Shown: positions 34,514 to 43,460, counted from the first letter of the stretch. The stretch is DNA of 64,000 nucleotides from Halopiger aswanensis (GCF_003610195.1 NZ_RAPO01000001.1:1240001-1304000), one strand, 5' to 3'. Notes: generated by a model not told the origin, from the sequence alone. Translations and numbers: made by a program.

Positions 34514-34897
34514 ATGACGGTCCCATCCGAAGCGGAGCGACTCCTCGAGAGCGAGCCGCTGATGGCCCACCTCGGAACCTGCGTGGACGGCCGCCCGCAC
34601 GTCGCACCGATCTGGTACCGCTACGAGGACGGCGTCGTCGAGATCGTGACGACGGGGCGAAAGCTGGCGAACATCCGCGAGAACCCGCGCGTCTCCCTGT
34701 CGATCCAGAAGGACGACGCGGGCAAAACGCAGTGGATGGTGACGCTGCTCGGAACGGCGACGATCGTCGAGGACGAGTCCGAGACGGCCGACGCTCGCCG
34801 CCGGATCAACGCGAAGTACGACGCGGAGCCGGATGCCTACGCTGAAAACACGCTCGTCCGGATCGACGTCGGTTCAGCGACGTACCGCACCTACTGA
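34514..34897 (+). CDS. PPOX-fold flavin/F420-type small protein
   Basis: 127 residues. Matches the pyridoxamine-5'-phosphate-oxidase-like split beta-barrel: LLESEPLMAHLGTCVDGRPHVAPIWYRYEDGVVEIVTTGRKLANIRENPRVSLSIQKDD, then the RI..EKYDAEPD helix region and VRIDVGSATYRTY. The family binds FMN, F420 or heme and carries out varied redox reactions, so the substrate cannot be told. The protein has no membrane segment. It is divergent from the histidine kinase with 179 nt between, making regulation by that kinase possible but not shown. Confidence 0.85.
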   Translation: MTVPSEAERLLESEPLMAHLGTCVDGRPHVAPIWYRYEDGVVEIVTTGRKLANIRENPRVSLSIQKDDAGKTQWMVTLLGTATIVEDESETADARRRINAKYDAEPDAYAENTLVRIDVGSATYRTY

Positions 34898-34938
34898 ACG
34901 ACCGGGAGACTTGGCGACTGGGCGACTGAGCGACTGCG

Positions 34939-35544
34939 CTACTGATCGACCTCGGCGGCCGCCGGCAGGTCGCCGAAGCCGCCGCCGTCGTACCGGTACG
35001 GCGTCCAGCCGGCCTGGGCCGCGCCGTCGATATCGTCGTCGCTGTCGCCGACCATCACGTACCGCCGTGCCGGGAGCCGCTCCTCGAGCGCACGATACGG
35101 TTCCGTCGCCGGCTTGTGGACGCCGACCTTGTAGGAGGCGACAGCGGCGTCGAAGTAGTCCTCCAGATCGAACGCCCGGAGCTTCGCGAGTTGCCAGTCA
35201 CGAACGCCGTTCGTCAGCACGCCAAGACCGGCGTCGGTCTCCGCGGTCAGCCGCTCGAGGTCGTCGTGGACGCCGTCCGGCGGCGACAGCGCCTCGATCT
35301 CGGCCTCGAGCAGCGCCGTCGCGTACGGTTCGGGGTCCGAACAGCCGTCTATCCGGCCGAACGCTCGCTCGACTGGTTCCGATTCGAACGCGAGAAACGA
35401 CTCGAAGAACGCCTCCTCGTACGCGTCGAGCCACGCCGCGGGCGCGTCGCCGCGGACGGTCTCGATCGCGCCGGCTACGATTTCCCGATAGGGCCGGTCG
35501 AAGCGAAGCAACGTTCCGTCGACGTCGAAGACGATCGCCGTCAT
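34939..35544 (-). CDS. HAD-superfamily hydrolase
   Basis: 201 residues. Motif I is FDVDGTLLRFD, motif II LGVLTNG, motif III lysine lies in VASYKVGVHKPATEPY and motif IV is GDSDDDIDGAAQAGW, all in order. A helical cap occupies about residues 15-85. Such enzymes are phosphatases for small metabolites. It starts at an ATG 22-32 nt after a TATA-like TGTTTTTATTG and is independently transcribed, though the thioredoxin-reductase-like gene precedes it on the same strand. Confidence 0.92.
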   Translation of the reverse strand: MTAIVFDVDGTLLRFDRPYREIVAGAIETVRGDAPAAWLDAYEEAFFESFLAFESEPVERAFGRIDGCSDPEPYATALLEAEIEALSPPDGVHDDLERLTAETDAGLGVLTNGVRDWQLAKLRAFDLEDYFDAAVASYKVGVHKPATEPYRALEERLPARRYVMVGDSDDDIDGAAQAGWTPYRYDGGGFGDLPAAAEVDQ

Positions 35545-35565
35545 GCCGTCGTCTTCTCACGGCCA

Positions 35566-35576
35566 CAATAAAAACA
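35566..35576 (-). promoter_or_regulatory. TATA element of the HAD hydrolase gene
   Basis: TGTTTTTATTG on the minus strand lies 22-32 nt before the ATG at 35544, in the gap after the flavoprotein gene; a leaderless transcript is expected. Confidence 0.55.
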
Positions 35577-35624
35577 ACACCTTGACACAACAGGGCAGCC
35601 CGGGAAGTCGAGACCGACGCGTCG

Positions 35625-36767
35625 TCACTCCCGACCCGGGGACGGCCCCCGGAGCCCCGGATGCGTCTCGAGGTCGCGAACGCGGCGCATCTGCGCCCGC
35701 AGGCTCGGCGCGCTGGCGGGCACCTCGAGGTCGTCCCACTCGAGGTCGGCGGCGTCGGTGTCGGGTTCGCCGTCGCCCTCTGTCTCGGCGCCGCGCGCCT
35801 CGAGGTCGGCGACCGACATCGGGAACCGGCGAAGATCCTTGTGGACGGCGAGTCCGGCGTAGGCGCCGTCGCCGATGGCGATGGTGGTTTGGTTCTGCCC
35901 GTGGGTGACGTCGCCGACGGCGTAGGCGCCGTCGACGCTGGTCTCCCGGCGCTCGTCGACGTCGATCGCGCCGTTTTCGCCCAACTCGCAGCCAAGATCG
36001 GCGGCGAGGTCGGCGTTGTACGAGGAGCCGTACATCGCGAAGCCGCCGAGGTAGTCCCGTTCCGTGCCGTCGCCGAAGGAAAGACCGCCGAGCCACGGGG
36101 GTTCGTCCTCGGCGATCGCCTCGTCTTCGTACGCCGAGACGACCGACGTCTCGATCCGGTCGACCGGGTGCACGCGGAGTTTCGTCTCGGTTTCGTCGCC
36201 CCACTCGGGTTCGCGGCCGTCCAGCAGGAGGTCGACGTTCGCGGTGAAATTGAGCATCGTCATCGCGACGTGAGCCGCGCTCTCGGTGTGCCCGAGCACG
36301 AAGACGGGGCCGTCCCCCAGCGAGTACGCGTCGCAGTGGAGACAGTAGTGCAGCCCGCGACCGGTGAAACGCTCGAGTTCCGGCACGTCCGGACTGCGGT
36401 CGCGGAAGCCGGTCGCGAAGACGACCCGCTCGGCGTCGACGGTGGCGTGGGCGGCCCCGAGGCGGAATCGCGGTTCGTCGCCGCTCTCGCCGCCGTCCAG
36501 CCGCGTCACGGATTCGACCGCGTCGGGGTAGAAGTCGCCCCCGTAGTGTTCGAACTGGTCGACGGCGTGGGTCGCCAGTTGCTCGCCGGAGACGTTCTCG
36601 GAGACACCCAACAGATTGTGGACGTGGGAGACCGCCGCGTGCCGGCCGCCCTCTTTCTCGAAGACAGCGGTACGGTGGCCGAGTCTAGTCGTGTACAGCG
36701 CCGTGGTCAAGCCGGCGGGGCCACCCCCCACGACGGCGACCTCGTACTCGAGCGGGTCCGTCGTCAT
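35625..36767 (-). CDS. Thioredoxin-reductase-like flavoprotein lacking the NADPH motif
   Basis: 380 residues from the ATG at 36767. The FAD fold (AVVGGGPAGLTTALYT), the redox CxxC (HYCLHCDAY, Cys142 and Cys145) and the C-terminal GAYAVGDVTHGQ are those of low-molecular-weight thioredoxin reductases. However the second dinucleotide site reads GHTESA instead of GGGDSA, and the following HRRxxxR that binds NADPH phosphate is missing (LLLDGREPEWG). About 60 extra residues extend the C-terminus. This pattern suggests an electron donor other than NADPH, or none, as in ferredoxin-dependent or orphan flavoprotein reductases. It is divergent from an MBL hydrolase; a partner thioredoxin is not in the window. 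Confidence 0.85.
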   Translation of the reverse strand: MTTDPLEYEVAVVGGGPAGLTTALYTTRLGHRTAVFEKEGGRHAAVSHVHNLLGVSENVSGEQLATHAVDQFEHYGGDFYPDAVESVTRLDGGESGDEPRFRLGAAHATVDAERVVFATGFRDRSPDVPELERFTGRGLHYCLHCDAYSLGDGPVFVLGHTESAAHVAMTMLNFTANVDLLLDGREPEWGDETETKLRVHPVDRIETSVVSAYEDEAIAEDEPPWLGGLSFGDGTERDYLGGFAMYGSSYNADLAADLGCELGENGAIDVDERRETSVDGAYAVGDVTHGQNQTTIAIGDGAYAGLAVHKDLRRFPMSVADLEARGAETEGDGEPDTDAADLEWDDLEVPASAPSLRAQMRRVRDLETHPGLRGPSPGRE

Positions 36768-36915
36768 GGGTCGGATTCGGGACCCAGCGGGTTGAGCGTG
36801 GAGCGCGCATGTGCGGCCACGGCCGCGGCGGCGACGTCCGGTTCGTATCAGCCGACGCGGTAGTCTCGCCCAGTCCGAATGGGGCTTGAAACGGGCGCGT
36901 GGTGGAGCCACGTCC

Positions 36916-37797
36916 ATGAGTCAGATACGGGCCATCGACCTCGAGTTGCCGGCCGCCGAGGAGGACGACCCCGACCTCGAGAACGGATCGATTTTCTTCG
37001 TCGGCACCGCGACGATCGTCCTCGAGTACGCCGGCTTTACGATCCTCACCGATCCCAACTTCCTCCACAGCGGGGACCACGTCCACCTCGGGTACGGGAT
37101 CAAGTCCCGCCGGCGAACCGACCCCGCGATCGACATCGACGAGTTGCCGCCGATCGATTTCGTGTTGCTGTCGCACTACCACGGCGACCACTTCGATCGC
37201 GTCGCCGAGGCGAAACTCGACAAGGATTTGCCGATCGTGACGACCCCGCACGCGGCCGAAGAACTCGAGGAGAAGGGCTTTCGCGAAACCCACCCGCTCG
37301 AGACCTGGGAGGAGTGTCGGATCCGGAAAGGCGACGCTCGACTCACGATCACTGCGATGCCCGGCCGTCACGGCCCGCCGGTCGTCGCGAAGGGCCTGCC
37401 GCCGGTGATGGGTAGCATGCTCGAGTTCCGTCCGGACGACGTCGTTCCCGACGAGCCGCCGCTGCTGCGGCTCTATATTTCGGGCGATACCCTCGTCTAC
37501 GACGCGCTCGAGGAGATTCCCGAGCGGTATCCGGAGATCGATCTCGCTCTACTACATCTGGGCGGCACGCGAATTCTGGGCGTCCTGCTGACGATGGACG
37601 CCGCGCAGGGCGTCGAAGCCGTCGACCTGATCGACGCCGACACGGCGATCCCGATCCACTACAACGACTACGAGGTGTTCCGGTCGCCGCTGTCGAACTT
37701 CAAAGCGGCCGTCGAGAAGGCGGGGTTGGAGGATCGAGTCGAATATCTCGAGCACGGCGAGACCTTCGAGTTCGAGTCGCGGGACCGGCGCAACTGA
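36916..37797 (+). CDS. MBL-fold metallohydrolase (UlaG-like)
   Basis: 293 residues from the ATG at 36916. The metallo-beta-lactamase core shows LLSHYHGDHFDR (His87, His89, Asp91, His92 metal ligands), a later GRHGPP loop and LYISGDTLVYD with the third-site aspartate, ending in LHLGGTRILGVLLTMD and the HYNDYEV histidine. Family members hydrolyse lactones, phosphodiesters or similar; the closest look is UlaG-like. The C-terminal part has no extra domain. It is divergent from the thioredoxin-reductase-like gene, with a possibly shared 148-nt promoter region. Confidence 0.9.
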   Translation: MSQIRAIDLELPAAEEDDPDLENGSIFFVGTATIVLEYAGFTILTDPNFLHSGDHVHLGYGIKSRRRTDPAIDIDELPPIDFVLLSHYHGDHFDRVAEAKLDKDLPIVTTPHAAEELEEKGFRETHPLETWEECRIRKGDARLTITAMPGRHGPPVVAKGLPPVMGSMLEFRPDDVVPDEPPLLRLYISGDTLVYDALEEIPERYPEIDLALLHLGGTRILGVLLTMDAAQGVEAVDLIDADTAIPIHYNDYEVFRSPLSNFKAAVEKAGLEDRVEYLEHGETFEFESRDRRN

Positions 37798-37835
37798 CGT
37801 GTGGGTTTCAATACGCCGCCGTCGGAAGGGCGACC

Positions 37836-38174
37836 GTGTCTCGAGAGTACGACAAGCTCGTTCGAGATTCGATTCCGGAAATCGTCGAACGGAACGGTGA
37901 CGTTCCGGTCACTCGAGCCGTGAGCGGCGATGAATACGAGCGGTATCTCCTCGCAAAGCTCCAGGAGGAAGTCGACGAATACGTCGAGAGCCGCGACCGC
38001 GAGGAGTTAGCCGATATTCTGGAGGTCGTCCACGCGATCCGCGAGTTCGAGGACCTCTCCGAGCAGGAACTCGACACCTACCGCGATCGAAAAGCCGAGG
38101 AGAACGGTCGGTTTGCGGATCGGATCGTCCTCGAGCGCGTCGAGTCGCGCTCGGAGGCAGCCGACGACGGGTAA
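37836..38174 (+). CDS. MazG-like nucleoside triphosphate pyrophosphohydrolase
   Basis: 112 residues from a GTG at 37836 after a 38-nt gap. The all-alpha NTP-PPase pattern is visible: EYDKLVRDSIPEIVERNG, KLQEEVDEYVES and EELADILEVVHAI, supplying the ExxE and ExxD metal ligands. These small enzymes clear non-canonical nucleotides such as oxidised or deaminated dNTPs in the cytoplasm; the LVRDSIPE opening resembles the predicted house-cleaning subgroup. It follows the MBL gene on the same strand and could be cotranscribed. Its stop is 4 nt before the convergent dys stop. Confidence 0.85.
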   Translation: MSREYDKLVRDSIPEIVERNGDVPVTRAVSGDEYERYLLAKLQEEVDEYVESRDREELADILEVVHAIREFEDLSEQELDTYRDRKAEENGRFADRIVLERVESRSEAADDG

Positions 38175-38178
38175 CGCG

Positions 38179-39258
38179 TTAGGCGTCCTCGAGCCGCTCC
38201 CGCGCAGCCGCGACCACCAGCGGCAGCGTGATCGTCGCGTCGGCGTACACCGAGACGTTGTCGGCGTCCTTCTCGAGTTTGCCCCACGAGCGGGCCTCGT
38301 CGAGCGTCGCGCCGGAGAGGCCGCCGGTCTGCTTGGGGTCCATCGTGAGTTGGACGGCGTAGTCGTAGGCGTCGGGCGCGACCAGCATCGTCTGCAGCGT
38401 GAAGTTCTTCGGGACGCCGCCGCCGACGACGAAGGCGCCGGCCTCGTCGGCCTCGAAGGCGATGTCGGTCAGCGGGGTCATGTCGGCCAGCGCGTCCAGC
38501 GAGAAGTCGGAGGTCTGGGAGTACATCCAGGCCTGCAGGCCGAGCACGGAGTCCTGGACGGCCGGGCAGTAGATCGGCACGTCGTTCTCGTAGGCCGCCG
38601 CGGCGATGCCGGGCCCCTCGTCGACGTCGTCGCGCTCGTTGACTTCGGCGTTCGCGCGGCCGAGTTCCTCCGTGAGGCGCTGGATCGAGACGACGCCTTC
38701 CTCCTCGAGGACGGGGAAAACCTCCTCGCGGAGGTGCGATTCGAAGGTCGCGAAGTACTCCTGGGGGAGGTAGACGTTGTAGATGCGGTCGACTTCCTCG
38801 TCGCGCAGGGTTTCGTCGTGCTCGCGCTCGGTCTTGCCCTCGGCCGTTACCGCGCCGTGGTGGTGCTTGCCGCCGATGGCCTCGATGGTGTCGTGGGTGA
38901 GGTTCGCGCCGGTCGTGACCAGCACGTCGATGTAGCCGTCCCGGATCAGGTCGGCGACGATTCGGCGCATTCCCGTCGGGACCATCGCGCCCGCGAGACC
39001 GAAGAAGACGGTCACGTCGTCGTCGAACATCGACTCCGTGACGTCGACGGCCTCGTGGAGGTTCGCCGCACCGACGCCGGCGTTGCCGTACTCGTCGGCG
39101 AGTTCGCCGACGGTCATCCCCGCGCGGGCCTCGGCGTGGCCGACGGGATCGTGCGAGAAGGTCTCGCGGTCGGGCTCGCGGTGGCCGTGGTGATCGTGAT
39201 CGTCACCATCCGCGTCGGACGCGTCGGCGTCACTCTCGGACTCGTGCTCGTCGCTCAT
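38179..39258 (-). CDS. dys: Deoxyhypusine synthase
   Basis: 359 residues from the ATG at 39258. The N-terminal 45 residues are an Asp/Ser/His-rich extension usual in halophiles. The core has TGANLTHD, IYNVYLPQEYF, AYENDVPIYCPAVQDSVLG, GGGVPKNF and the catalytic lysine in ARSWGKLEKDA (Lys327), then VYADATITLPL. The enzyme uses a polyamine and NAD to modify the lysine of eIF5A. Its substrate protein eIF5A is encoded 5 kb away (44324-44698) with agmatinase immediately behind it, so the route operates in this window. In haloarchaea agmatine, rather than spermidine, is proposed as the donor. Confidence 0.95.
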   Translation of the reverse strand: MSDEHESESDADASDADGDDHDHHGHREPDRETFSHDPVGHAEARAGMTVGELADEYGNAGVGAANLHEAVDVTESMFDDDVTVFFGLAGAMVPTGMRRIVADLIRDGYIDVLVTTGANLTHDTIEAIGGKHHHGAVTAEGKTEREHDETLRDEEVDRIYNVYLPQEYFATFESHLREEVFPVLEEEGVVSIQRLTEELGRANAEVNERDDVDEGPGIAAAAYENDVPIYCPAVQDSVLGLQAWMYSQTSDFSLDALADMTPLTDIAFEADEAGAFVVGGGVPKNFTLQTMLVAPDAYDYAVQLTMDPKQTGGLSGATLDEARSWGKLEKDADNVSVYADATITLPLVVAAARERLEDA

Positions 39259-39433
39259 GTCCACGCATCCGCGAGCCAGCGGTTTGAACGCCGCGGTTCG
39301 GGCCGCGCGATTCGACCCGCGGACTCGCGGACTCGAGCGTAGCGACTGACGGTCTCGAGCAGCGTCGAAAAAGAGTCGGTAGCGTCCGAAACGCGATCAA
39401 AATGGTGTCGACGGCGGCGTCCGATACCGATCG

Positions 39434-40606
39434 TCAGTCGCTCGGTTCGTAGTCGATCTCGACGCCCTCGTAGAAGATGGCAGCCGTGATGTCGCCGTCG
39501 GGGGCAGAAACGGTGAAGTACTGCGAGCCGTTGGCGGGGACGGTGATGATCTCCTCGACGTCCGTGCCGGGGAAGCGCACGACGACGCTGCGGGCGGGTT
39601 CGTCGTAGTTCATCACGTAGAACGTCGCCTCGTCGTTCTCGGCGTCGACGCTGTCGAGGAACAGGTTGAGGTCGTTACGCGGGATGCACTGCTCGTCGGT
39701 GTTTGCCGCCTGCGTGTCGAGCGCGATATCGTTGTAGACCAGATCGAGGGTCACCATGCCCTCCGACGTGGTCCCGCCGACGTCGAAGTAGGTCGCGCTG
39801 TTGGGCCCGACGCCGACGGAGCCGCTGCGGTCGGCACCGTGGACGGTGTAGCCGACGCTGACTGCGGCATCGTTCTCGTTCTCGACGCGGAACCGGGCCA
39901 TGCCGGTTTCGCTGTCGACGCAGACCGCCTCGAGGGAGAGTGCGTCGAGGTCGATCGTTCCGCTGTCATCGTCACCGTCGTCGTCATCGCTGCCGTCGTC
40001 CTTCCCGCCGCCTTTGTCGTGGTTCTTCTTCCCGCCGTCGTGGCCCTTCTCTTTCTTCTTTTTCCGCTTTGCGTGTCCGCCTTTCTTCTTGTGGTGATTC
40101 TCGTCCTCGTGTTCCTTCCCGTCGTCTCCGTCGCCCGACTGCTCGCCGCAGTTCTCGTTGACGACGGTCTCGCCGTCGTAGGTGACCGAGAGGACCTTAT
40201 CGCCGCTGTCGGCCGTGCGGTCGTAGAACTGGAAGGCGTTGAACTCGGCGACGTAGTAGTCACCGAACCTGGAGGGATACGCGTACACGTTGGAGGCCAT
40301 GACCGGCCGCACGACGTTCTCGGTCCGATCACGCTCCGCGTTGTAGGTTTGAATCCAGAGGTTCGTCGGCAGCTCGTCCGCGCTCTCGAAGAGCACGAAC
40401 ACGGTGTGACACCCCTGGAAGGCGGTGCGCTCGTAGAGCGGCATATCGTCGCCGTTCCCGTCGCCGCTGCCGCCATTGCTGCCGTTACCGCCGTTTTCGC
40501 CGGCGCTAACCGTTCCGATGCCGAGTCCGGCGCCGCCGATGAGCGTGCCGGTCGTCGCGATACCCCTGAGACTGTCCCGTCTGGAGATGGTGCGTTCGTC
40601 GGTCAT
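39434..40606 (-). CDS. Tat-exported protein with a Lys/His-rich linker
   Basis: 390 residues. A twin-arginine signal is visible (SRRDSLRGIATTGTLIGGAGLG, ending near AGEN), without a lipobox cysteine. After a Gly/Asn/Asp linker comes a beta-rich domain (residues about 55-155) with three cysteines, then an unusual basic tract (171-202; 16 Lys, several His) followed by an Asp-rich stretch, then a second beta-rich domain ending at the C-terminus. Basic tracts are rare in haloarchaeal exported proteins, whose surfaces are acidic. I do not recognise a family. The linker could bind polyanions, DNA, metal or the S-layer, but none of these is shown. Confidence 0.85.
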   Translation of the reverse strand: MTDERTISRRDSLRGIATTGTLIGGAGLGIGTVSAGENGGNGSNGGSGDGNGDDMPLYERTAFQGCHTVFVLFESADELPTNLWIQTYNAERDRTENVVRPVMASNVYAYPSRFGDYYVAEFNAFQFYDRTADSGDKVLSVTYDGETVVNENCGEQSGDGDDGKEHEDENHHKKKGGHAKRKKKKEKGHDGGKKNHDKGGGKDDGSDDDDGDDDSGTIDLDALSLEAVCVDSETGMARFRVENENDAAVSVGYTVHGADRSGSVGVGPNSATYFDVGGTTSEGMVTLDLVYNDIALDTQAANTDEQCIPRNDLNLFLDSVDAENDEATFYVMNYDEPARSVVVRFPGTDVEEIITVPANGSQYFTVSAPDGDITAAIFYEGVEIDYEPSD

Positions 40607-40996
40607 AGGTTCGCTCCCGGTCGCCGGCGTCCTCGCCGGCCCGGTGAGTGACGACTACTCCGAGAGATGGACGGTTTGTAATCAGTGAACTACCGAACGA
40701 CACGACACTACTACCGACCGTACCGTCAGTTCGATCGAAAAGTCACGAAATAAAATAGCTCGAGGACGGGCTCGAGCGGCCGTGAAACCGGCCACTAGCG
40801 GACGCTACGAACCCCCTTCCGGCACGCAGGACTCGAGAAGCCGCGCCGTACGAAGCGAAGGGGATCGATAGCGGGGCACAGCGACGTTCGCCGTCCTGGT
40901 CTGGCGACGACCGGCCGGCTCGAGACCGGCCGCATAAACCGGGCCGTTCGGTCGAGCGGGCGACGCAACCCGCAACCTACCCGCGTCAGGGTCGGC
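40607..40996. other. 390-nt intergenic region without a supported gene
   Basis: Between the Tat-exported gene and the Nif3-like gene (both minus strand). It contains an AT-rich patch near 40740-40757 (possible distant promoter element), a small stem GGCCG-tgaaac-CGGCC at 40778-40793, and two copies of ACCGGCC around 40909-40932. None is obviously functional. No RNA gene or open frame with halophile composition is seen. Confidence 0.5.
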
Positions 40997-41770
40997 TTAC
41001 AGCCCCGTCGGAACCTCGAAGTAACTCGTCTCGAGGCCCCAGTCCTCCACGAGATCGTGCAGCGATCGGACGCCGAACGTCTCGGTCGCGTAGTGGCCCG
41101 CCAGCGCGACGGTGATACCGGCCTCCCGGGCTTCGTGGTAGACCTTCTGTTTCCCTTCGCCCGTGACCAGCACGTCGACGCCGGCGTCGACGGCTTCGTC
41201 CAGCCAGTCGGTGCCGCTGCCGGTGACGATCGCGACGTCCTCGAGTTCGTCGGGGCCGAAGTCGAGCACCCGCACGGAGTGATCGTCCGTCACGAGTTCG
41301 CTCTCGAGGCGCTCGCGGAGTTCCTCGGCCCCGAACGACTGGCTCGCGATGCCGCGCTGGCCGATGTACTCGGGCCCGAGTTCGCCGAAGGGTTTGCGGT
41401 CCTCGAGGTCGAGGACGTCGGCGACGCCGGCGGCGTTGCCCAGTTCCTGGTGGCCGTCCAGCGGGAGATGGGAGACGTACAGCGCGCAGTCGTGCTCGAT
41501 CAGCGGTGCGATCCGGTCGTAGGTGCGGCCGGTCACGCGGTCGAAGCCGCCCCAGGAGATGCCGTGGTGGACGACCAGCGCGTCCGCGCCGGCATCGATC
41601 GCCCGCTCGAAGGTCTCTTCGACGCCGTCGACGGCGAAAGCGACGTGCTCGAGTTCGGCCTCGTCGGGGCCGACTTGCAGGCCGTTCGCGCTCGCGTCGA
41701 GGTCGGCGTAGTCGTCGTGGCGTAGCTCCTCGTCGAGCCGTGCGGTGAACTCCGAGAGGTCCATGGCCAT
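40997..41770 (-). CDS. Nif3-like dinuclear metal-centre protein
   Basis: 257 residues from ATG 41770 (a second ATG two codons on). The Nif3/YbgI pattern is visible: DLDASANGLQVGPDEAELEHVAFAVD, DALVVHHGISWGG, LYVSHLPLDGHQELGN, TGSGTDWLDEAVDAGVDVLVTGEGKQ and the C-terminal LAGHYATETFGV. The two His clusters and the Glu bind a dimetal centre in hexameric relatives. The biochemical role is not established; a GTP cyclohydrolase-like or general metal-hydrolase function has been suggested for the family. It is divergent from the acetamidase gene. Confidence 0.9.
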   Translation of the reverse strand: MAMDLSEFTARLDEELRHDDYADLDASANGLQVGPDEAELEHVAFAVDGVEETFERAIDAGADALVVHHGISWGGFDRVTGRTYDRIAPLIEHDCALYVSHLPLDGHQELGNAAGVADVLDLEDRKPFGELGPEYIGQRGIASQSFGAEELRERLESELVTDDHSVRVLDFGPDELEDVAIVTGSGTDWLDEAVDAGVDVLVTGEGKQKVYHEAREAGITVALAGHYATETFGVRSLHDLVEDWGLETSYFEVPTGL

Positions 41771-41898
41771 GGTCGGGCGTGGATAGACGGCGCCGGGGCT
41801 TGTATGCTTGCGATTGCGGTTGTGACGCGATCATCCGCGACGGCGACGACTCGTCGCGGCGGCCGCGTTCCGCGGCAATCGTCCGGGGAGAGGATTCG

Positions 41899-41906
41899 AT
41901 TTACCA
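41899..41906 (+). promoter_or_regulatory. TATA element of the acetamidase gene
   Basis: ATTTACCA lies 24-31 nt before the ATG at 41930; this supports that start over an ATG 42 codons upstream. Confidence 0.5.
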
Positions 41907-41929
41907 CGCGCCCCGCCGTACGTCCGCGC

Positions 41930-42862
41930 ATGTCGCGTCGCACGATTTCCCACGAGGACGGAGCGATCTACGAGTTCACGCCCGGTCTCGAGGCGGTCGA
42001 TACCGTCGAGCCGGGCACAGAATTGACGATCGAGACGCGAGACAGCTTAGATGGAGCAGTTCAGACCGAGTCGGACGTAATCGAGTCGATCCCCGAGGAA
42101 GTCAACGCCGCGACGGGCCCGATCGCCGTCGAGGGCGCCGAACCGGGCGACGTACTGGGAGTCGAAATCGAGGCCGTTCGCCTTGCGGAGGACCGGGGCC
42201 GCGTCATCACCATCGACGGCTTCGGGCTGCTCGACGGCGACGAGGACATCGAGGCGCCGCGGACGCGAATCACACCCGTTGACGGTGACAGTGAGGACGA
42301 TTCGGAGCCGACGATCGCGTTCGACGATCTCGAGGTCCCGGTCGAGCCCGTCATCGGCACGATCGGCGTCGCGCCCGCCGCGGAGTCGTACACGACCCTC
42401 GTCCCCCACGATCACGGCGGGAATCTGGACACGACGGACGTGACGGGCGGTAACACCGTCTACTTCCCCGTCTTTCAGGAGGGCGCGATGCTCGCGATGG
42501 GCGACTGCAAGGCCGCCATGGCCGACGGCGAGATGTGCGGGACCGGTGCGGAAATCGCGACGGAGATCGACGTCACCGTCGACGTCATTAGCGCCACCGA
42601 CGCCGCCGTCGATCTCGAGCGCCCGCTCGTCGAAACCGCCGACGCCTGGAAGCCGATCGCCAGCGCCGAGACGCTCGAGGCGGCCTGCGAACTCGCGAAC
42701 CGGGACGCGGTCGACCTACTGGCCGCGGAACACGGGTTCGACGACACCGACGCCTACCTGTTCTCGAGCCTGACCGGCGGCCTCGAGATCAGTCAGGTGG
42801 TCGATCCGCTGGTGACGGTTCGAAACGCGATCCCCAAGGAGTACCTGTCGTCGCCGTTCTGA
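41930..42862 (+). CDS. Acetamidase/formamidase family protein
   Basis: 310 residues from the ATG at 41930, preceded by a TATA-like element at -31. Family knowledge: these enzymes hydrolyse formamide or acetamide to ammonia and the acid. The beta-rich core with VEGAEPGDVLGVEIEAV, HDHGGNLDTTDVTGGNTVYFPV and GDCKAAMADGEMCGTGAEIA is visible; in relatives the last block often reads GDxHAxxGDGE, so the histidine is replaced here by lysine-alanine. A short acidic insertion lies around residues 117-128. Nitrogen scavenging is a plausible role, but the substrate is not settled. Confidence 0.85.
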   Translation: MSRRTISHEDGAIYEFTPGLEAVDTVEPGTELTIETRDSLDGAVQTESDVIESIPEEVNAATGPIAVEGAEPGDVLGVEIEAVRLAEDRGRVITIDGFGLLDGDEDIEAPRTRITPVDGDSEDDSEPTIAFDDLEVPVEPVIGTIGVAPAAESYTTLVPHDHGGNLDTTDVTGGNTVYFPVFQEGAMLAMGDCKAAMADGEMCGTGAEIATEIDVTVDVISATDAAVDLERPLVETADAWKPIASAETLEAACELANRDAVDLLAAEHGFDDTDAYLFSSLTGGLEISQVVDPLVTVRNAIPKEYLSSPF

Positions 42863-42889
42863 GCGGGGCGACGGCCGATCGCTTGAGGG

Positions 42890-43291
42890 TTAGACGTCGA
42901 TCATGCGCTCGAGGATCGCCGCGGCTGCGGCCGATTCGTTGGCGTTGCCGGCTTCGCCGAATACGTCGGTTTCGTCGCCGTCAGCCCTGTTCTGATCGAT
43001 CGGCGCCGTCAACACGACCTCCTTCGACTCGTGGTCGTAGTCGACGACGCCGTGGTGGTCGAGCCGCGGCAGGTGGTCGTGAACGAGTTCGATTTCGATC
43101 CGCTGGCGAACGGAGTGATCGAGCTCCCCGACCGAATCGGAGCACTCTCGAGCCGCGATCTCGTCGACGAGGGCGGCGACTGATCGCCGTTCGTCCGGCG
43201 CTACGGACCGGAGCAACTGCTGACGGTACGGGTGTGCCAGCAGTTCGTAGGCTGTCTCGAGATCGAGTTCGGATGGTTGCGACGCTGTCAT
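42890..43291 (-). CDS. Haloarchaeal HTH protein (DUF7344-like)
   Basis: 133 residues from the ATG at 43291 (MTASQPSELDLETAYELL). The N-terminal half is a winged helix of the type common in haloarchaeal small regulators: YELLAHPYRQQLLRSVAP, RRSVAALVDEIAA, then the recognition part VHDHLPRLDHHGVVDYD. An acidic C-terminal helix ends ILERMIDV. Such proteins often regulate nearby surface or transporter genes, but no target is evident. The family label DUF7344 is from memory and uncertain. It converges with the acetamidase gene and stands alone. Confidence 0.75.
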   Translation of the reverse strand: MTASQPSELDLETAYELLAHPYRQQLLRSVAPDERRSVAALVDEIAARECSDSVGELDHSVRQRIEIELVHDHLPRLDHHGVVDYDHESKEVVLTAPIDQNRADGDETDVFGEAGNANESAAAAAILERMIDV

Positions 43292-43460
43292 TGCTCCGCA
43301 GTTTGGCGAGCGCGTTCCCAATGATTGTCCCTAACTAGTAGGGGGAAATCACGGTATACGATAGTCCGCACCACGATACTGTGGCGGTTATCGATATATT
43401 CGATTCGATGAACTTTGAGGTCCGGACGGAATCGCGGATCCAACGACCGATCGCCGCCCG

